DNA of 64,000 nucleotides from JABDMH01 sp965223165. GTDB taxonomy: Bacteria; Bacteroidota; Bacteroidia; Chitinophagales; Saprospiraceae. The stretch covers positions 62,001-126,000 of the forward strand of contig CBDCVQ010000016.1 of assembly GCA_965223165.1 (NCBI GenBank), in the 5' to 3' direction. A program made the translations under genes and the position numbers. Shown in pieces: positions 60,286 through 64,000 of the stretch (its first letter is position 1; every line of letters starts with the position of its first letter). The notes below the pieces were generated by a model. The model ran no database searches, was not told the DNA's origin, and saw only the letters and a list, made by a program, of their open reading frames with translations.

Positions 60286-61101
60286 TCAATATTGCTCTGA
60301 TTCGTCAGGGAAGGACCGATTTTTTACATCCCTGGTGTATTCTTGTGCAGCCTCCTTGATCTCCCCGTAGAGGTCGCGATAAATGCGGAGAAACCGGGGC
60401 CTAAACTCCTTGGTGATCCCCAGCATATCGTGCGTGACGAGCACTTGTCCATCCACATCAGCCCCAGCGCCAATACCGATGATGGGTATTTTCACGGAGG
60501 CAGCCACTTCCTTGGCCAAAGCACTGGGGATTTTTTCCAGCACGATGGCAAAGCAACCGATGGACTCCAGCATCCTGGCATCCTCCCGGAGCTGATTGGC
60601 TTCCGCCTCCTCCTTGGCGCGTACGACGTAAGTGCCAAACTTGTAGATGGATTGCGGGATGAGCCCTAGGTGCCCCATCACGGGGACCCCCGCTTTGAGT
60701 ATGCGCTTGATGGAGTTGCTTACAGCCACGCCCCCCTCAAGCTTGACCGCATGGGCACCAGCCTCTTTCATGATTCGGATGGCACTACTCAGTGCCTTGC
60801 GACTGTTTCCCTGATAGGTGCCAAAGGGTAAATCAACGACCACCAGGGCCCGGTTGATGGCCCGAATCACACTGCTGGCATGATAGATCATCTGATCCAG
60901 GGTGATGGGTAGTGTGGTCTCGTGTCCAGCCATGACATTGGATGCCGAGTCACCGACCAAGAGCACATCGACCCCCGCCTCGTCCAGGATCTTGGCCATG
61001 GAGTAGTCGTAGGCAGTCAGCATACTGATGCGCTCACCGGCTGCTTTCATGCGTTGCAGCGTCTTGACGGTGACGCGCCGAACTTCTTTATTTACTGACA
61101 T
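60286..61101 (-). CDS. panB: 3-methyl-2-oxobutanoate hydroxymethyltransferase
   Basis: A 271-residue cytoplasmic enzyme that makes ketopantoate from alpha-ketoisovalerate and methylene-tetrahydrofolate, the first step of pantothenate / coenzyme A synthesis. A GTG at 61122 could add seven residues, but the ATG at 61101 is preferred. Family blocks are complete: MLTAYDYSMAKILDEAG, DVLLVGDSASNVMAGHETT (metal Asp), DLPFGTYQGN, AHAVKLEGG, GHLGLIPQS and the catalytic Glu/metal region IPIIGIGAGADVDGQVLV. It heads a run with mltG and tilS (12 and 47 base gaps). A short CTAG repeat derivative lies 20 bases upstream of the start, in or beside its promoter. Confidence 0.96.
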   Translation of the reverse strand: MSVNKEVRRVTVKTLQRMKAAGERISMLTAYDYSMAKILDEAGVDVLLVGDSASNVMAGHETTLPITLDQMIYHASSVIRAINRALVVVDLPFGTYQGNSRKALSSAIRIMKEAGAHAVKLEGGVAVSNSIKRILKAGVPVMGHLGLIPQSIYKFGTYVVRAKEEAEANQLREDARMLESIGCFAIVLEKIPSALAKEVAASVKIPIIGIGAGADVDGQVLVTHDMLGITKEFRPRFLRIYRDLYGEIKEAAQEYTRDVKNRSFPDESEQY

Positions 61102-61121
61102 AGGCTTGACATAGGTTGGCA

Positions 61122-61176
61122 CTGGTGGAGCTTCGCATTAGAATTGGCATCAATATTTGGTGCGAAACTCTACTAG
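61122..61176. repeat. 55-base internally deleted CTAG repeat
   Basis: CTGGTGGAGCTTCGCATTAG at the left and the complement of CTAGTAGAGTTTCGCACC at the right are the two ends of the 230-base repeat brought together with only about 15 bases left between them (TTGGCATCAATATTT). It forms a near-perfect hairpin. It sits 20 bases upstream of the panB ATG and 50 bases from the stop of the GNAT gene, so it may terminate the GNAT transcript or affect panB transcription. Confidence 0.75.
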
Positions 61177-61226
61177 TGCTTAAAAAGCGGGCGGAAAGTT
61201 AGCTAAAAGGGTGGACTCGGTCAGGA

Positions 61227-61754
61227 CTAGATCTCCGGGTCAGGTAGCCACTCGTCCCGCTGCAATCGGTAGAGGACCACCTCGGCGTGGTAGTAGTGTG
61301 CGGGCCCCACCAGCTGCATTCCGGCTTTTTCCAGGACTCGGCGCGAAGCCAGGTTGTCGGGCCTAGCTACGGCCACCAGGTAGGGTAGGCCCAGGCTCTC
61401 AAATCCGTATCGCAGCAAGCCCTTGGCGATCTCTGTCGCATAGCCCTGTCCCCAATGCTCCTTGGCTAGGCGATAGCCAATCTCCTGCTCCGGCGAGGTG
61501 TCCAGATCCTTGAGGCAAGCCCAGCCGATGCACGTGCCATCCTGTTTGCGCTGTGCCATCCAGATCCCGTGCGATGGGTCTGCTTCGTAGCCTGCCATGA
61601 TCTTGGCCAGCCTCCCGCGGACTTGGCTACGTGGTCTGGCGGGACCGATGTATCGCATGACATCCGGATCCTGATGCAGTTGGACGAGGTAGTCCAGATC
61701 TCCGGCCACGGCCAGGCGCAGCACGAGGCGCTCTGTCTCCAAAATCACTTTCAT
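61227..61754 (-). CDS. GNAT acetyltransferase (RimJ/RimL type)
   Basis: A 175-residue N-acetyltransferase. The frame extends to 61862 but the ATG at 61754 begins the canonical start of this subfamily (MKVILETERLVLR) and is preferred. The acetyl-CoA site is EIGYRLAKEHWGQGYATE (Q/R-X-X-G-X-A type, near 92-108), with a further conserved VAVARPDNLASRRVLEKAGM block. Members acetylate protein N-termini, amino groups of small molecules or antibiotics; the substrate cannot be told. It reads towards panB on the same strand, separated by the 55-base repeat. Confidence 0.9.
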   Translation of the reverse strand: MKVILETERLVLRLAVAGDLDYLVQLHQDPDVMRYIGPARPRSQVRGRLAKIMAGYEADPSHGIWMAQRKQDGTCIGWACLKDLDTSPEQEIGYRLAKEHWGQGYATEIAKGLLRYGFESLGLPYLVAVARPDNLASRRVLEKAGMQLVGPAHYYHAEVVLYRLQRDEWLPDPEI

Positions 61755-61986
61755 AGCTCGAAGAAAAGTCATATACGGGAATCTGACAAGGGCTGCCGTT
61801 TTGTCATAGTGGCTTGTCGGAGGTAGGGTAGAATGGCAGGAGACCTGACAAAAGGATCCCATATGGCACTATATCCTCACTTGGCATCTAAATTGAGCTC
61901 TGCGATAGTAGATGACTTTGGTGAATGAGGAAAGGAATCGTGAGAGTCATCGACTAATACCTTACTAAAGTTTAAAACTAGATTAA

Positions 61987-63900
61987 ATGGGAAAAATTAT
62001 CGGCATTGACTTAGGAACAACCAACTCTTGCGTGGCAGTCATGGAGGGGAATGAACCTGTGGTGATTCCTAATGATGAGGGCCGTAGGACCACGCCTTCG
62101 GTAGTAGCATTTATGGATAATGGGGAGCGCAAGATTGGAGATCCGGCCAAACGTCAGGCGATCACCAATCCGACGCGCACGATATTTTCCATCAAGCGTT
62201 TTATGGGGACCCGATTTACCGAAGTCTCATCCGAGGTTTCGAGGGTGCCTTATAAGGTACAGAAGGGAGATAATGACACCGTCCGAGTCGAGATAGAAGA
62301 TCGATCCTACACGCCGCAAGAAATCTCCGCCATGGTGCTACAAAAGATGAAGAAAGTGGCGGAGGACTACTTGGGATCAGAAGTGACTGAAGCCGTAGTG
62401 ACGGTGCCGGCTTACTTCAACGATTCACAACGTCAGGCGACCAAAGAGGCCGGTGAGATCGCAGGCCTGACCATCAAGCGGATCATCAACGAGCCGACAG
62501 CCGCGGCATTGGCCTATGGGCTGGATAAGAAGGGCGCTGATTCGACCATCGCAGTATTTGACCTCGGTGGCGGTACCTTTGATATCTCCATTCTGGAGCT
62601 GGGAGACGGCGTATTTGAAGTGAAGTCGACCAATGGCGATACGCACCTCGGTGGAGACGATTTTGATCAGGTATTGATCGATTTCCTCGCCGATGCATTC
62701 AAAAGCCAGGAAAATATGGATCTGCGTAAGGATCCGATGGCCTTGCAGCGATTGAAGGATGCGGCAGAGAAGGCCAAGATTGAGCTGTCTGCCTCGACGG
62801 AGACAGAGGTAAACTTGCCCTATATCACCGCGGTAGACGGAGTACCCAAGCACCTCGTGCAGAAGATCTCCCGCGCTAAGTTTGAGCAGTTGGCAGACAA
62901 GCTGGTGGAGCGCACCTTGGGCCCTTGCGCAGAGGCACTAAAGGACGCAGGAATGAGCAAAAGCGAGATCAGCGAGATTATCCTGGTCGGTGGTTCTACG
63001 CGTATTCCTCGAATACAACAGGCCGTTGAGGAGTTTTTTGGAAAGAAGCCCAGCAAGGGCGTGAATCCGGATGAGGTGGTAGCTACCGGAGCAGCCATTC
63101 AAGGAGGCGTGTTGAGCGGTGACGTCCAGGACGTGCTGTTGCTCGACGTGACCCCTCTTTCACTGGGTATCGAGACCATGGGCGGTGTTTCCGACGTCGT
63201 GATCGAGGCCAATTCGACGATTCCGACTAAAAAGTCAAAAGTCTATTCGACAGCATCCGACAATCAACCTTCCGTGGAGATCCACATCTTGCAGGGAGAA
63301 CGTCCCATGGCTCGCGACAACCGCACCGTGGGAAGATTTATCCTGGATGGGATACCACCGGCCCCTCGAGGTATGCCACAGGTGGAAGTGACCTTTGACA
63401 TCGATGCCAATGGTATTCTCAATGTGCATGCCAAGGACAAGGGAACCGGCAAGGAACAAAACATCCGGATCGAGGCATCGACCGGCCTCTCCAAGGAAGA
63501 GATCGAGCGCATGAAGAATGAGGCAGCAGCCAATGCAGAGGCGGATAAGGCCGTCCGGGAAAAGGCTGACAAGCTCAACGCAGCCGATACGCTAATCTTC
63601 CAAACGGAAAAGCAGATTAGCGAGTACGGAGACAAGATACCGGCCGACAAGAAGGAGGCCATCGAAAAAGCCGTCGCCGATCTCAAGGAGGCACACAAGT
63701 CCGAGGACATTGCTCGGATAGACGAGGCCTCCGCCAAACTCAACGAAGCTTGGACGGCGGCTAGCCAGGACATTTATCAGGCACAGCAAAGTGCAGATGC
63801 CACGGCAGGTGCCAATGGTGCTCCGGAAGAGGGTAGCAGCGATGACGCGGAAGATGTGACAGACGTAGAGTTTGAAGAAGTAGACGATAAGTCGGAGTAG
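61987..63900 (+). CDS. dnaK: Chaperone DnaK (Hsp70)
   Basis: A 637-residue ATP-dependent chaperone. The nucleotide-binding domain has the signatures GIDLGTTNSCVAV (5-17), AVFDLGGGTFDISI (near 195) and ILVGGSTRIPRIQQAVEEF (near 337). The linker DVLLLDVTPLSLG leads into the substrate-binding beta domain and helical lid. The C-terminus ends DVTDVEFEEVDDKSE, an acidic tail close to the EEVD-like ends of bacterial DnaK. It stands alone here, without grpE or dnaJ beside it, and no CIRCE-type inverted repeat is visible in the 230 bases upstream. It is divergent from the GNAT gene. Confidence 0.98.
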   Translation: MGKIIGIDLGTTNSCVAVMEGNEPVVIPNDEGRRTTPSVVAFMDNGERKIGDPAKRQAITNPTRTIFSIKRFMGTRFTEVSSEVSRVPYKVQKGDNDTVRVEIEDRSYTPQEISAMVLQKMKKVAEDYLGSEVTEAVVTVPAYFNDSQRQATKEAGEIAGLTIKRIINEPTAAALAYGLDKKGADSTIAVFDLGGGTFDISILELGDGVFEVKSTNGDTHLGGDDFDQVLIDFLADAFKSQENMDLRKDPMALQRLKDAAEKAKIELSASTETEVNLPYITAVDGVPKHLVQKISRAKFEQLADKLVERTLGPCAEALKDAGMSKSEISEIILVGGSTRIPRIQQAVEEFFGKKPSKGVNPDEVVATGAAIQGGVLSGDVQDVLLLDVTPLSLGIETMGGVSDVVIEANSTIPTKKSKVYSTASDNQPSVEIHILQGERPMARDNRTVGRFILDGIPPAPRGMPQVEVTFDIDANGILNVHAKDKGTGKEQNIRIEASTGLSKEEIERMKNEAAANAEADKAVREKADKLNAADTLIFQTEKQISEYGDKIPADKKEAIEKAVADLKEAHKSEDIARIDEASAKLNEAWTAASQDIYQAQQSADATAGANGAPEEGSSDDAEDVTDVEFEEVDDKSE

Positions 63901-63924
63901 AAGACTTCGCAGCAAATAAGCAGA

Positions 63925-63955
63925 AGGCCCAGTGGAGACATTGGGCCTCTTTTGT
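63925..63955 (+). terminator. Rho-independent terminator of dnaK
   Basis: AGGCCCA (63925-63931) pairs perfectly with TGGGCCT (63942-63948) across a 10-base loop and is followed by CTTTTGTTTC. It lies 25 bases after the dnaK stop. No gene is recognisable in the last 45 bases of the window. Confidence 0.85.
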
Positions 63956-64000
63956 TTCTATCAATGCTCAGCAGGAGGTCAAAGACTGATCAAAAGACCA

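Noticed and set aside
61863..61986. Possible CIRCE heat-shock operator upstream of dnaK
   Set aside because: No TTAGCACTC-N9-GAGTGCTAA type repeat is visible; no other obvious heat-shock element could be supported.
1..64000. tRNA, rRNA or CRISPR arrays
   Set aside because: No cloverleaf-compatible segments, rRNA-like conserved stretches or regularly spaced identical repeats were noticed on reading. A tRNAscan/Infernal run would settle this; a hit would overturn the statement.

Overview
The window reads as chromosomal DNA of a Bacteroidota bacterium, most likely of the Saprospiria type (Lewinella-like). The evidence is SusC/SusD outer-membrane machinery with an ECF sigma / FecR switch, several secreted proteins ending in type IX secretion (T9SS) type A sorting domains, CHRD and dockerin/cohesin-like secreted proteins, S9 peptidases, and Bacteroidota-style promoter elements (TTG, about 19 bases, TAnnTTTG). 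The lineage is inferred from gene content only. I saw no rRNA, tRNA or CRISPR array.

Layout. 1-14.4 kb: a CBS-domain protein, a small secreted protein, a TonB-dependent receptor next to a DPP-IV type peptidase, a NarL-type response regulator followed by a TPR histidine kinase, an LRR-like T9SS protein, a penicillin-acylase-family Ntn hydrolase and a YcaQ-type DNA glycosylase. 14.5-25.8 kb: a polysaccharide-utilisation-like locus (ECF sigma, FecR anti-sigma, STN-bearing SusC, SusD, two sulfatases), in which an IS110-family element sits antisense between sigma and anti-sigma. 25.8-44.6 kb: a 58-residue ribbon-helix-helix protein with an SPFH protein, a DUF547/beta-barrel fusion, secreted and Omp85-like proteins, a Rieske/glutamate-synthase fusion, an aquaglyceroporin, SDR, secreted VOC, TPR/HAD pair, a six-CHRD T9SS protein, a Tat-exported aminotransferase-fold protein and a DUF819/DUF6503 pair. 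44.7-46.6 kb: a PvuII-like type II restriction-modification system in which the controller protein and the endonuclease form one polypeptide, divergent from the methyltransferase. 46.7-64 kb: a stand-alone class III cyclase domain, an M20 peptidase, an outer-membrane barrel, a second S9 peptidase, a 1641-residue Cys-rich T9SS protein, and a housekeeping run (methyltransferase, tilS, mltG, panB, GNAT, dnaK).

The most unusual things I found are: (1) the fused C-R PvuII-type system with two palindromes in its shared promoter; (2) a family of dispersed repeats with CTAG ends (two roughly 225-230 bp copies in opposite orientation, one 55 bp deletion derivative, one solo end), which supply the stop codons of two genes and abut a truncated gene remnant; (3) the IS110 element with a strong stem that pairs the transposase start codon and is a candidate bridge-RNA segment; and (4) several domain fusions in secreted or redox proteins.

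How the genes work together: the sigma/FecR/SusC/SusD/sulfatase set should sense, import and desulfate a sulfated glycan. The peptidases, acylase and T9SS proteins indicate an extracellular scavenging, surface-attached lifestyle. The restriction system is an A/T-richer insertion that looks recently acquired.
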